A stretch of 39,071 bases of DNA, taken from Bacillota bacterium (lineage in GTDB: Bacteria > Bacillota > Clostridia > Christensenellales > CAG-138). Below, piece after piece: positions 31,935 to 39,071 of this stretch (within the stretch, counting starts at the first letter, position 1; the number at the start of each line of letters is the position of its first letter). The stretch spans positions 1 through 39,071 of the forward strand of contig JAEWQH010000018.1 of the NCBI GenBank assembly GCA_023399275.1, in the 5' to 3' direction. The position numbers and the translations under genes were made by a program. The notes beneath the pieces were generated by a model. The model worked only from the letters and a program-made list of their open reading frames with translations. It searched no databases and was not told where the DNA came from.

Positions 31935-34400
31935 CTAGATAAAGAGGTTTACATTGCTCTCTTCCGCGTCGCCAAGATATGCGCCGACGCCGCCGAGCTC
32001 CACGCCCGGGAGCAGCTCCTCTTCTTTGATGCCCATGATGTCCATGCTCATCGTGCAGGCGACGATCTTCACGCCGGCCTTCATCGCCTTCTGGATCAGC
32101 GTTTCGAGCGAATCGACGTTCTTTTGCTTCATGACCATCTTGATCATCGCCGTGCCCATGCCGAGCATGTTCATCCTGCTGATCTTGAGCTTGCCCGCGC
32201 CGCGCGGCATCATGCCGCCGAACATGGCCTCGACGAAGCTCTTCTCCACCTTGACCTTGCTCGCTTTGCGCAGTACATTGAGCCCCCAGAAGGTGAAGAA
32301 CATCGTCACCGGCCTGCCCATAGCGGCGGCGCCGTTTGCGATGATGAAGCTTGCGAGCACCTTATCCAGATCGCCGGAGAAAACGATGATGGTCTTCCCG
32401 TCGCCCGCCATACCCGAAACCGCCGGCTGGGCGGCCGCGGCGGCCGCGCCCTTCTTGACCAGCGCCACATAGTCGTTTCCGCGGCGCTCGTTGCTCAGCA
32501 GCGTGTTGCCCGTTCGCCGCGCCCAGGCGACGATATCCCGCGCAAAGCCCGGGTCGCTGGCGGAGACCTCCATGACCTGCCCGTCCTTCATCTGCTTCAT
32601 GGTCTCAAACACCTTCATGATGGGGCCGGGGCACTGCATGCCGCTGCAGTCGATGCGCATCGCCGCAACGGGCGTGTTCGCAGTCTCCGCGTGTCCGCTG
32701 TCGTGGACAGGCTCATTCTTCGTATACGGCATGGGACTGACCTCCTTGTAGTGCGTCGATTGATAGAACCGCGTGCCGCCCGGGTAGACCGAAACATCCG
32801 CAAACCCATGCTGGCTGAGGATGCGCGCGCCGTTGTAGGCGCGCACGCCGATGGCGCAGAACACCACGTATGCTTTGGCGGGGTCGAGCTCGCCGAGGCG
32901 ATCCCTGAGCTGGCCGAGCGGGATATGCACCGCTTGCGGCAGCGCATACGCCAGCAGCTCCGCGTCCTCGCGCACATCCAGCAAAATCGCGTCCGGATCT
33001 GTCTTGTCGATATCCCACGGCGCGATCCGAACCAGCCCGTTTCCGGTGTTTTCCGCCACAAAGCCAAGCATGTTGACCGGGTCTTTTGCGGAGGAGTACG
33101 GCGGCGCATAGGCGAACTCCAGCGCCTTGAGATCGGTCACCGAGGCTCCGAGCCGCGTCGCCACGCCGATGGCGTCGATGCGCTTATCCACCCCGTCCCG
33201 CCCGACGATCTGCGCGCCAAAGATCCGGCCGCCGTCTTTTGCAAAGAGCAGCTTGAGCGTCATGGGCACCGCACCGGGATAGTAGCTCGCGTGATTGTTC
33301 TGCGTGATGATGATCGCTTCATAGTCCTTGCCGCGGGCAAGCCCGCGCTTTGCCAGCGCCTTCTCGTTTTCGCCGGTGCTGGCAACCGTGAGGTCGAACA
33401 CCTTGGCAATGGAGGATCCCTGCGTACCGCCGTACGCCGCGTCCAGCCCCGCGATATTATCCGCCGCGATGCGCCCCTGCTTGTTGGCGGGGCCGGCAAG
33501 CGGGATCATCGCAGGTTCCTTGCTGATGAAGTCCTCCACCTCGATCACATCGCCGACGGCGTAGATCGCGGGATCGGAGGTGCGCATGTGGTCGTCTACC
33601 ACGACGCCGCCGCGCGCGTTGACAGCAAGGCCGGCCTCTTTGGCGAGCTGTCCGTTGGGACGCACGCCGATGGAGAGAATGACGAGCTCCGCCGGAACGG
33701 TTTTCCCGCTCTTGAGCCGGATCTCCACGCCGCCGACCACATCCTGAAACGACTCTACTGCGTCGCCCAGGTGCAGGTCGACGCCGTTTTGCTCGATGGT
33801 TTCGTGCAGCAGCTGCGCCATCTCAAAATCGATCGGCGACATGACCTGGTCGAGCGCCTCGATGAGGCTGACCTCCAGGCCGGTATGGCGCAGGTTTTCC
33901 GCCATCTCCAGGCCGATGAATCCGCCGCCGATGACCGCCGCGCTCTTGATCCCCTGCTCGCGCACGAGCGCGCGGATGCGGTCGGTATCCGGCACGGTCC
34001 AGAGCGTCTGCACGCGAGAAGAGTCGATCCCCGGGATCGGCGGACGAAGCGGCGAAGAGCCGGTGGAGATCACCAGCACGTCGTATGGCTCGGCGTAGGT
34101 TTCGCCGGTTTCGGCGCGCCGGACGAACACGCTCTTTTTTTCACGGTCGATGGAGAGGACTTCGTTTTGTACGCGGACGTCCACCGCAAACTTCTTGCGC
34201 ATGGCCTCCGGGGTCTGCAGCAGCAGCGCCTGCCGCGTCTTGATCACGTCGCCTACGTGATACGGCAAGCCGCAGTTTGCGTAGGAGATGTATTCGCCCC
34301 GCTCCAGCAGCACGATCTGCGCGGTTTCATCGAGCCTGCGCAGCCGCGCCGCGCAGCTGGCTCCACCCGCTACGCCGCCGATGATGACAACCTTTTTCAT
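31935..34400 (-). CDS. four-domain CoA-disulfide reductase/rhodanese/TusA/DsrE protein
   Basis: This 821-residue protein joins four sulfur-handling domains. Residues about 1-445 are an FAD/NAD(P)H CoA-disulfide (or persulfide) reductase with VVIIGGVAGG and the single active Cys43 in SYANCGLPYHVG. About 455-550 is a rhodanese with active Cys in VVFCAIGVRAYN. About 575-645 is a TusA domain with the CPxP motif (DCSGMQCPGPI). About 660-821 is a DsrE-like domain (TIIVFSGDLDKVLASFI). Together they could pass a persulfide sulfur within one chain and reduce it. ATG 34400 has AGGAGG ten bases upstream and overlaps the DUF6132 stop by ATGA. Every visible catalytic Cys is intact. Confidence 0.93.
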   Translation of the reverse strand: MKKVVIIGGVAGGASCAARLRRLDETAQIVLLERGEYISYANCGLPYHVGDVIKTRQALLLQTPEAMRKKFAVDVRVQNEVLSIDREKKSVFVRRAETGETYAEPYDVLVISTGSSPLRPPIPGIDSSRVQTLWTVPDTDRIRALVREQGIKSAAVIGGGFIGLEMAENLRHTGLEVSLIEALDQVMSPIDFEMAQLLHETIEQNGVDLHLGDAVESFQDVVGGVEIRLKSGKTVPAELVILSIGVRPNGQLAKEAGLAVNARGGVVVDDHMRTSDPAIYAVGDVIEVEDFISKEPAMIPLAGPANKQGRIAADNIAGLDAAYGGTQGSSIAKVFDLTVASTGENEKALAKRGLARGKDYEAIIITQNNHASYYPGAVPMTLKLLFAKDGGRIFGAQIVGRDGVDKRIDAIGVATRLGASVTDLKALEFAYAPPYSSAKDPVNMLGFVAENTGNGLVRIAPWDIDKTDPDAILLDVREDAELLAYALPQAVHIPLGQLRDRLGELDPAKAYVVFCAIGVRAYNGARILSQHGFADVSVYPGGTRFYQSTHYKEVSPMPYTKNEPVHDSGHAETANTPVAAMRIDCSGMQCPGPIMKVFETMKQMKDGQVMEVSASDPGFARDIVAWARRTGNTLLSNERRGNDYVALVKKGAAAAAAQPAVSGMAGDGKTIIVFSGDLDKVLASFIIANGAAAMGRPVTMFFTFWGLNVLRKASKVKVEKSFVEAMFGGMMPRGAGKLKISRMNMLGMGTAMIKMVMKQKNVDSLETLIQKAMKAGVKIVACTMSMDIMGIKEEELLPGVELGGVGAYLGDAEESNVNLFI

Positions 34401-34642
34401 TCGCCCTGATCCTCCTTCTTTTTGCCCGGAATTACGATATAGCCAAGCAGCGTGCCGATCACGCCGCCGTATACGGTCGAGATGACCGGGTTGGACGTAA
34501 TGGGGCATGCGCCGCTGACGCAGCCGACAAAGCGATAATACAAAAAGCCACCGATTGCGCCGGCCACGGCGAGAAGCATCATCGGCAGATACCGTTTCCA
34601 TGTGTTCTGTTTGGGGTCGCGTTGAGTTTCGTCCTGTTCCAT
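34397..34642 (-). CDS. DUF6132 small membrane protein
   Basis: This 81-residue protein has two helices flanking the conserved VGCVSGACPITSNPVISTVYGG, with two cysteines and the CPITSNP signature of DUF6132. ATG 34642 gives the family-like length; its ribosome site is weak. The ATGA overlap with the persulfide-reductase gene implies joint expression. DUF6132 genes often sit by sulfur-transfer proteins, so a role in moving a thiol or sulfur species across the membrane is possible but unproven. Confidence 0.8.
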   Translation of the reverse strand: MEQDETQRDPKQNTWKRYLPMMLLAVAGAIGGFLYYRFVGCVSGACPITSNPVISTVYGGVIGTLLGYIVIPGKKKEDQGE

Positions 34643-34694
34643 AAAGATATGTCGCCTTTCTCGTTTGGAACAAGAATACGATAGCGCCAGATCG

Positions 34695-34754
34695 ATAGTC
34701 GGTGACTTTATTACGCTGGAAATGCGCGTTTTACCGCGCTTCGTCACCGACTAT
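34695..34754. promoter_or_regulatory. 12-bp inverted repeats upstream of the persulfide genes
   Basis: ATAGTCGGTGAC (34695-34706) and GTCACCGACTAT (34743-34754) are perfect arms 36 bases apart, with a small inner GCGCG/CGCGC hairpin. They sit between divergent genes and may be two facing operator sites. Confidence 0.55.
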
Positions 34755-34778
34755 ATTATCAGATTCAATTATGATAAT
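34755..34778. promoter_or_regulatory. 7-bp inverted repeat before the DUF1801 gene
   Basis: ATTATCA (34755-34761) and TGATAAT (34772-34778) are perfect arms with a 10-base spacer, 36 bases ahead of the start codon. AT-rich -10-like hexamers overlap it. Confidence 0.4.
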
Positions 34779-34813
34779 CTATAAAGAAAAGAACCTTCGG
34801 GAGGTGCCTTCCC

Positions 34814-35173
34814 ATGGAACACAATCCGCCGACCCCCATCACCGAATACATCCTCGCGTTTCCGCCGGAGGTGCAGGCAAAGCTCAACCAACTGCGCGAC
34901 GCGATCCTGAAGATCGCGCCGGAATCCACGGAGAAGATCTCGTGGCGAATGCCTACGTTCTACCTAAACGGCAATCTCGTGCATTTTGCGGCTTTCAAGC
35001 GCCATATCGGCTTCTACCCCGGCGCGGAGGGCATCGAAGCGTTTGCCCACGCGCTCGGCGCGTATCGCTTCAGCAAGGGCGCGGTGCAGTTTCCGCTGGA
35101 TCAGCCCGTGCCGCTCGATCTGGTGCAGCGCATCACCGCGTTTCGCAAGGCGCAAAACCTCGCGGAAAAGTAA
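34814..35173 (+). CDS. DUF1801 (YdhG-like) protein
   Basis: This 119-residue cytoplasmic protein has the DUF1801 pattern: IxEYILAFPPEVQAKLNQLRDAI near the start, EKISWRMPTFYLNGNLVHFAAFKRHIGFYP in the middle, and KGAVQFPLDQPVPLDLVQRI near the end. The fold is frataxin-like; B. subtilis YdhG (Fra) is an iron chaperone for Fe-S and heme assembly. Many DUF1801 members are uncharacterised. GGGAGG precedes ATG 34814. It is divergent from the sulfur genes. Confidence 0.9.
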   Translation: MEHNPPTPITEYILAFPPEVQAKLNQLRDAILKIAPESTEKISWRMPTFYLNGNLVHFAAFKRHIGFYPGAEGIEAFAHALGAYRFSKGAVQFPLDQPVPLDLVQRITAFRKAQNLAEK

Positions 35174-35182
35174 CCGCATCGT

Positions 35183-35207
35183 ATCCCCCGGAAAGAGTCC
35201 CGGGGGA
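35183..35207 (+). terminator. probable terminator after the DUF1801 gene
   Basis: ATCCCCCGG (35183-35191) pairs with CCGGGGGAT (35199-35207), followed by CGTTTG, a weak T tract. The rest of 35208-35433 shows nothing recognisable. Confidence 0.5.
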
Positions 35208-35433
35208 TCGTTTGTCTCGCGCTGGCGTCCTCCGGACGCAGGGACGATGAAACATACGGCAAGGCGCCATAAGCGCCCGATCAAGACCGCACTGCCGCCG
35301 CAGGCACCTTGGCGCGCGGGCTTTTCCTTTTGTTTCAGCATGCACATGAACCGGTGCCGTCGGCAGATGCGTCCCTTCTTCCTGCGGCGGAAAAACCCGA
35401 CGCGCAGGCCGTCTCTGATCCCTATTCCTGCGC

Positions 35434-36225
35434 CTACGCTTCCGGAGAACGCTCGTCCAGCGGCGCTGCGTGGTTGCCGCGCCAGATTGCAACGGCGAGC
35501 AGCGCCAGCGCCGCCGCCATCACGTACACCACACCCTCGATGAGCCAGACATTCGCACCCGCGCCGGAGAGGATGACCGCGACCGCGTCCACAAAAAGAT
35601 GCAGCAGGATCGCGAGCGGAAAGAGCCAGAAACGCTTTTTGTCCTTCGCCGCAAACCACACGAGCACCGAAAGCGATAGATGGATCGCGATCGCCGCGAT
35701 ACGCTCCACCGCGCCGACGAGGAACATCCACCATGGCGTGTCGAGCAGCACCTGCGCCGCATCCAGCCCTCCGAGCATGGAGGCGGCTCCCGCATTGAAC
35801 TGAAGCGCGGCTATGATGTTTGCAACCATCGACACACTCAGCAGCGCAACCGCCTCGATCCCGCCGTGCCCCGCGCCGTACATGAGCACGTTGCAGTCGT
35901 TGCCACGCTGCCTGCGCAGCACGGTCCGAAAGGCGATAAACCGCCCCGCCTCTTCAAAGACGCCGGCGAACAGGCCCCCGACAAGCCCCAGCAGCCAAAG
36001 GTTGCCCATGATCGCCGTCCAAAGCGGAAGCCGCCGCAGAAAGTAATAGGCGATCTGCTCCAGCACGAGCGCGAAGAGCACAAACACGGCGCAGCCCACC
36101 CAAAACGGCAGCTGCTTCGCCCCTTTTTTTCGAAAAACAGCATACAACGCCGCCGGAACGAGCAGCCCGACGAGCGCCGCCCCCCCCATCGCGAGAATGG
36201 ATGCCGCGGAAACAGCGTTTTGCAT
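35434..36225 (-). CDS. YhfC-family intramembrane metalloprotease-like protein
   Basis: This 263-residue protein has about seven or eight helices and the YhfC/PrsW-like motifs: FEEAGRFIAF (paired Glu), YGAGHGGIEAV (His and Glu), AIHLSLSVLVW (His) and LLHLFVDAVAV (His and Asp). These are the putative zinc-binding and catalytic residues of CPBP/PrsW-type proteases and all are present. Substrate is unknown. GGAGG precedes ATG 36225. It is monocistronic, convergent with the DUF1801 gene. Confidence 0.88.
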   Translation of the reverse strand: MQNAVSAASILAMGGAALVGLLVPAALYAVFRKKGAKQLPFWVGCAVFVLFALVLEQIAYYFLRRLPLWTAIMGNLWLLGLVGGLFAGVFEEAGRFIAFRTVLRRQRGNDCNVLMYGAGHGGIEAVALLSVSMVANIIAALQFNAGAASMLGGLDAAQVLLDTPWWMFLVGAVERIAAIAIHLSLSVLVWFAAKDKKRFWLFPLAILLHLFVDAVAVILSGAGANVWLIEGVVYVMAAALALLAVAIWRGNHAAPLDERSPEA

Positions 36226-36540
36226 AGCATTCTTCCCTCCGTTTCAATTGCTTTCCCCTCGCTTTGACACAACTCCTATGATACCATCCGTTTGGTAAAC
36301 GCGCCAGCCGGCGCGCGTCCGTCCGGCGTTTTTATTCGCTCCGCACCCTGCCGTGCGGCAGGATTTTGCCCGGTCGCAAGAATATATTTTGAAAATTCCG
36401 GGGGCAAGCACGCGCAATTTTCGACGGAATTCCTGCATGAATACGCGGTTTCCCTCCGCTTTCGTGTCACGCGCGCGCCGCAATTGTTCCCGCGCGCACA
36501 ATCGAGCCGACATGGCGACTCTACATTCTTCCGCTATTCT

Positions 36541-36674
36541 CTTGCCACTCCCTTCCGGCGGCAAGGCATGGCTGCGGGCGCCATACCGCTCCGGGCGCCT
36601 TTGCGCCCGGACGAAGCGCGCCGACGCGCCGGGCGGGCCTGCGGGCGGCACCTGCGCCGCCCGCTTTTCTTTTT
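36541..36674 (+). ncRNA. candidate structured RNA ending in an orphan terminator
   Basis: No gene is seen in the 558-base stretch 36226-36783. On the plus strand its second half holds consecutive hairpins: CTTGCC (36541) with GGCAAG (36560-36565); CCGGGCGC (36591-36598) with GCGCCCGG (36603-36610); and GCGGGCGGC (36641-36649) with GCCGCCCGC (36656-36664), the last followed by a T tract (36665-36674), a full terminator. No plus-strand gene precedes it, so what it terminates is unexplained. It could be a small RNA or a riboswitch-like leader for the small protein gene. No known RNA family was recognised and no clear promoter was found. Confidence 0.4.
36641..36674 (+). terminator. orphan Rho-independent terminator
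   Basis: A 9-bp all-GC stem with loop ACCTGC and a T-rich tail, 119 bases before the next start codon. Confidence 0.8.
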
Positions 36675-36717
36675 GCAAGATTTCAATTCTCTGGCGTCAC
36701 TATTTCATTGCAAACGG

Positions 36718-36746
36718 TTGTTTCTACACACCGCGCATGCTATATT
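36718..36746 (+). promoter_or_regulatory. promoter of the small unknown gene
   Basis: TTGTTT (36718-36723) and TATATT (36741-36746) are 17 bp apart; the gene starts about 30 bases after the expected +1. Confidence 0.55.
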
Positions 36747-36783
36747 CTAATCAGAAGATTCTATTTTCGGGGAGGAACGCGCT

Positions 36784-37134
36784 ATGCTGACCTATGGCGG
36801 ACGCGAGGCGACCGCGGCGGAGTGCACCGCGGCTGCGGACTTTCTCTCCCACTTCTCCCAGCGGGAGGAGACGCTGCGCTTTCCCGAAGTCGCCGTGCTG
36901 GAAACGGACAGCTTCGGTCGGGTTATGGTGTTTCTGCGCGTGCTGCACGAGGATGGCCTTGAGGAGCCGCTGCTCGTCGTATTCAAGCAAATCCGCCCGG
37001 ACGGCGGGTATCTGGCCGGGCCAAAGTCCATTCTGCGCGTACGCGCCGCATCGTTTTACGCAGGGCTGGAGCACCACAAAACCCGTAATAGTTGGGAGTG
37101 CCCGCCGGATGCAGAACCGCGTTTCGATCTCTAA
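36784..37134 (+). CDS. unknown 116-residue protein
   Basis: GGGGAGG (36769-36775) lies eight bases upstream of the ATG, with a promoter-like pair before it, so the gene is likely real. The protein is soluble, without a signal peptide or membrane helix. Predicted strands such as RFPEVAVLETDSFGRVMVFLRVL and EPLLVVFKQIRPDGGYLAGP suggest an alpha/beta domain. I do not recognise the family. It precedes the MocA-like pair by 127 bases, which contain a TTGACA and an ATCGGAGTCCGAT palindrome (37144-37156), so the following genes may have their own promoter. Confidence 0.6.
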   Translation: MLTYGGREATAAECTAAADFLSHFSQREETLRFPEVAVLETDSFGRVMVFLRVLHEDGLEEPLLVVFKQIRPDGGYLAGPKSILRVRAASFYAGLEHHKTRNSWECPPDAEPRFDL

Positions 37135-37261
37135 AACGCAGGAATCGGAGTCCGATCATGCAAATTTCAGTATTTTTTTCAAAGAATATCGATCTTGACA
37201 ACCGGCAAAAAAAGCAGGATTCTAGCATCGTACCCCTCTTTTTCCCGCGAGCGGTTCTGTC

Positions 37262-37888
37262 ATGAAGGCGGCGGGATTGATCACCGTTGCAGGGCAGTCG
37301 CAGCGCATGCATGCATTCAAGCCGCTCCTGCCGATCGACGGAACCCCCATGATCACCCGCACGGCCGACGTGTTTTTGCAGGCTGGGGTCACAAACCTGT
37401 TTGTCGTGGTCGGGAAGCGGGGCGAAGAGGTCATCTCCGCACTTTCAGGCTGCAACGCCCGCTTCCTCTGGAATAGGGACTATGCGCAGACGGAGATGTT
37501 TACCTCCCTGCAGATCGGCCTTCGTGCGATTCGCCGCGCCGGCGGATGCGATGCGGCGTTTGTGCTGCCGGGCGACATGCCCGCTGTCGAGCCCGCCGTG
37601 CTCCGCCTGCTGATGGCACAGCTGGAATCGGGCGGGTGGGACGTCGTTTTCCCGAGCACGGGCACGCGCCGCCTGCATCCGCCGCTCATCCGGGCCGGGC
37701 TGTTTGACGCGCTGATCGACTACGACGGAACGGACGGGCTGCGCGGTGCATTTCGCACTCTCGCGCCGCGCATCGGCTATCTGGTCACCCCGGAGCCGGG
37801 CTGCGACATAGATGTGGACACGCTGGAAGACTACGCGCGCGTGCAGGCGCACTTCACGGCAAAACGCGGGAGGGAAGCGCACCCATGA
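37262..37888 (+). CDS. MobA/MocA-like nucleotidyltransferase
   Basis: This 208-residue protein has the NTP-transferase fold. The N-terminal loop TVAGQSQRMHAFKPLLPI keeps the Gly, Arg-Met and Lys of the LAAGxSxRMGxxK motif. LPGDMPAVEP holds the metal-binding Asp, and HPPLI corresponds to the family HPxL. MocA adds CMP to molybdopterin for xanthine-dehydrogenase-type enzymes; MobA adds GMP. Relatives occur in selenium-dependent molybdenum hydroxylase gene sets. Its start has no good ribosome site (weak GAGCGG). The next gene begins with an ATGA overlap. Substrate is inferred from family only. Confidence 0.85.
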   Translation: MKAAGLITVAGQSQRMHAFKPLLPIDGTPMITRTADVFLQAGVTNLFVVVGKRGEEVISALSGCNARFLWNRDYAQTEMFTSLQIGLRAIRRAGGCDAAFVLPGDMPAVEPAVLRLLMAQLESGGWDVVFPSTGTRRLHPPLIRAGLFDALIDYDGTDGLRGAFRTLAPRIGYLVTPEPGCDIDVDTLEDYARVQAHFTAKRGREAHP

Positions 37889-38802
37889 GCACGACCGCCA
37901 TCATCCTCGCCGCAGGCGAGCCAAGGCAGATGAGCCACTTTCAGCCGATGCTCAAGCTCAACGGCAAGAGCGTCATCCGCCGCCAGATCGAGGCCTTCCG
38001 CGCCGCGGGCGTGAGCGATATCCTCGTCGTCACCGGCTACCACGCAGGCATGCTGGAGCGGCACCTCTCCGGCGAGGCGGTTCGCTTCGTCAAAAACGCG
38101 GATTATGCCACGACGGACATGATGGCCTCCGTGCAGTGCGCCGTCCGCGCACTGCCGCCGGCGTGCGAATGCGCGCTGATCACCCCCGGCGACGTGCCGT
38201 ATCTCAACGCGGATACCATCGGCGAGCTGCTGCGCTCGGCGAAGCCCGTCGCCATCCCCAGCTTCCGCGGCAGCGCGGGACACCCGGCTATGATCCGCAG
38301 GAGCTGCTTTCCCGCCCTGCTGGACTACGCGGGCGAACGCGGGCTGCGCGGCGCGCTGGCACAGTGGAAGCGGGAGACGGAGTTTGTGCCGACGGATGAA
38401 AACGGCATGCTCACAGACATCAACACCGAGCTGGACTACCGGCGCGAGCAGCGCGAGCAAACCCCGCGGATCTCCCCCGTGCTCACGGCATCCCTGACGA
38501 TCTCACTCGGGGAAACGGGCGTGGATGAGCGCGGCATCCGCTTGCTGGAGTGCATCGAGCAGGAGCAGTCGCTTCAGCGCGGCGCGGCACAGGCGGGGCT
38601 CTCCTACAGCAACGCATGGCTCACACTCAACCGCATGGAGGAGGCGCTGGCCTGCCGGCTGGTCGAGCGGAAGCTCGGCGGCGCAACGGGCGGCGGCAGC
38701 AGCCTTACGCAAGACGGGTTGGACTGGGTATCCCGCTACCGCCGGCTGGAGCAAAAGCTGGCCGAGACGCTACTCTCCATTCAAAAGAACGAATTCGACT
38801 AA
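37885..38802 (+). CDS. MocA-like domain fused to a ModE-type DNA-binding domain
   Basis: This 305-residue protein has a second nucleotidyltransferase-like domain (about 1-195, AIILAAGEPRQMSHFQPM) and a ModE-like winged helix (about 205-300: GIRLLECIEQEQSLQRGAAQAGLSYSNAWLTLNRMEEAL, then LVERKLGGATGGGSSLTQDG). Compared with its neighbour, the loop Arg is Gln and the Lys is Gln, while the PGDVP Asp and GHPAM are kept. Reduced catalysis and a sensing role are therefore plausible. ModE normally pairs this DNA-binding domain with a molybdate-binding Mop domain, absent here. The start overlaps the previous gene by ATGA and has GGGAGG upstream. Confidence 0.85.
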   Translation: MSTTAIILAAGEPRQMSHFQPMLKLNGKSVIRRQIEAFRAAGVSDILVVTGYHAGMLERHLSGEAVRFVKNADYATTDMMASVQCAVRALPPACECALITPGDVPYLNADTIGELLRSAKPVAIPSFRGSAGHPAMIRRSCFPALLDYAGERGLRGALAQWKRETEFVPTDENGMLTDINTELDYRREQREQTPRISPVLTASLTISLGETGVDERGIRLLECIEQEQSLQRGAAQAGLSYSNAWLTLNRMEEALACRLVERKLGGATGGGSSLTQDGLDWVSRYRRLEQKLAETLLSIQKNEFD

Positions 38803-38874
38803 ACCCTCTCTTTTTTCCGGCCGCGCACGGTTGGAGCGACAACCGGCTTTTCCGCCGCCGCATACACCCAATGT

Positions 38875-38927
38875 AACGGACCTATTCTTCAGCAACCACC
38901 GCAACGGAACTATCCTGAGGCAACCAC
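38875..38927. repeat. pair of 25-bp imperfect direct repeats
   Basis: Copies at 38875-38899 and 38903-38927 (28-bp period) each begin AACGGA and end CAACCAC. They lie in the 269-base gene-free end of the window. Internal direct repeats at the ends are a feature of IS21-family elements, so this may be the outer end of one; the rest is outside the window. Confidence 0.6.
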
Positions 38928-39046
38928 AGCATACATTTCGACTTCGGATCCCGCGATCCATTGTTTTTCGTCCTCAAAATACCGGCCGGCCATTTCCCAA
39001 AGAGGGGTTTCCATACTTCATATCAGAAATGAGAGGAGAACTGTTC

Positions 39047-39071
39047 TTGAGAGATTTTGTGTATCTTGCTC
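39047..39071 (+). CDS. possible start of a gene running off the right edge
   Basis: GAGGAG (39033-39038) lies eight bases before TTG 39047, which opens a frame reading MRDFVYLA to the window edge. Only eight codons are visible. If the direct repeats nearby belong to an insertion element, this could be its transposase. Confidence 0.3.

Noticed and set aside
32124..34409. 761-codon plus-strand frame opposite the four-domain sulfur protein
   Set aside because: It is antisense to a gene with four recognised domains and shows no motif of its own.
36265..36290. plus-strand TTGACA with TATGAT as a promoter
   Set aside because: The spacing is only 7 bp, too short for sigma-A, and the hexamers lie just upstream of a minus-strand gene.
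36541..36674. known riboswitch (Moco or cobalamin)
   Set aside because: I could not match conserved sequence elements of these classes by eye; only the hairpins and terminator are supported.

Overview
The window looks like chromosomal DNA of a high-GC anaerobic Firmicute, probably a gut-type clostridium. The evidence is strong AGGAGG-type ribosome sites, TTGACA/TATAAT promoters, U-tract terminators, and families typical of that group: LytTR and YtrA-type GntR regulators, DUF624, DUF5058, DUF6132 and YhfC. No rRNA, tRNA, CRISPR array or phage genes were seen. The species cannot be named from this.

Layout. 1-2.4 kb: a LytTR response regulator whose phosphoacceptor Asp is a Glu, coupled to a secreted SHIRT-repeat protein and a small membrane protein. 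2.4-6.2 kb: class Ia ribonucleotide reductase nrdA-nrdB behind two NrdR-type boxes. 6.3-11.4 kb: a methyltransferase, then a heterodimeric ABC transporter divergent from a ferric-reductase-like membrane protein, both promoters carrying the same 16-bp operator (a likely iron or heme module). 11.4-18.5 kb: a tight six-gene minus-strand operon (DegT aminotransferase, DapA-like aldolase, aldo-keto reductase, AAC(3)-like acetyltransferase, D-2-hydroxyacid dehydrogenase, EamA transporter) divergent from an AraC regulator; it reads like an unassigned amino-sugar or keto-acid pathway.

18.6-22.8 kb: a LacI regulator and a DUF624 protein divergent from a PfkB kinase and an HpcH/HpaI aldolase, a sugar-acid catabolic unit. 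22.8-28.3 kb: ttcA with a probably near-leaderless promoter; a YtrA-type GntR/ABC ATPase/permease operon with a 38-bp palindromic operator; typA and a GNAT acetyltransferase. 28.3-31.8 kb: DUF5058, a second polytopic membrane protein and a membrane-anchored M20 peptidase, with a bacterial PH-domain protein behind them. 31.9-34.8 kb: DUF6132 and a four-domain CoA-disulfide reductase/rhodanese/TusA/DsrE protein for persulfide handling. 34.8-36.2 kb: DUF1801 and YhfC-type proteins.

36.2-39.07 kb: a gene-free, hairpin-rich stretch ending in an orphan terminator (possible structured RNA), an unknown small protein, then two overlapping MobA/MocA-like genes. The second has lost key nucleotide-binding residues and carries a ModE-like DNA-binding domain, so it may be a regulator of molybdenum-cofactor enzymes. 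The right edge has a pair of direct repeats and possibly the start of another gene or insertion element.
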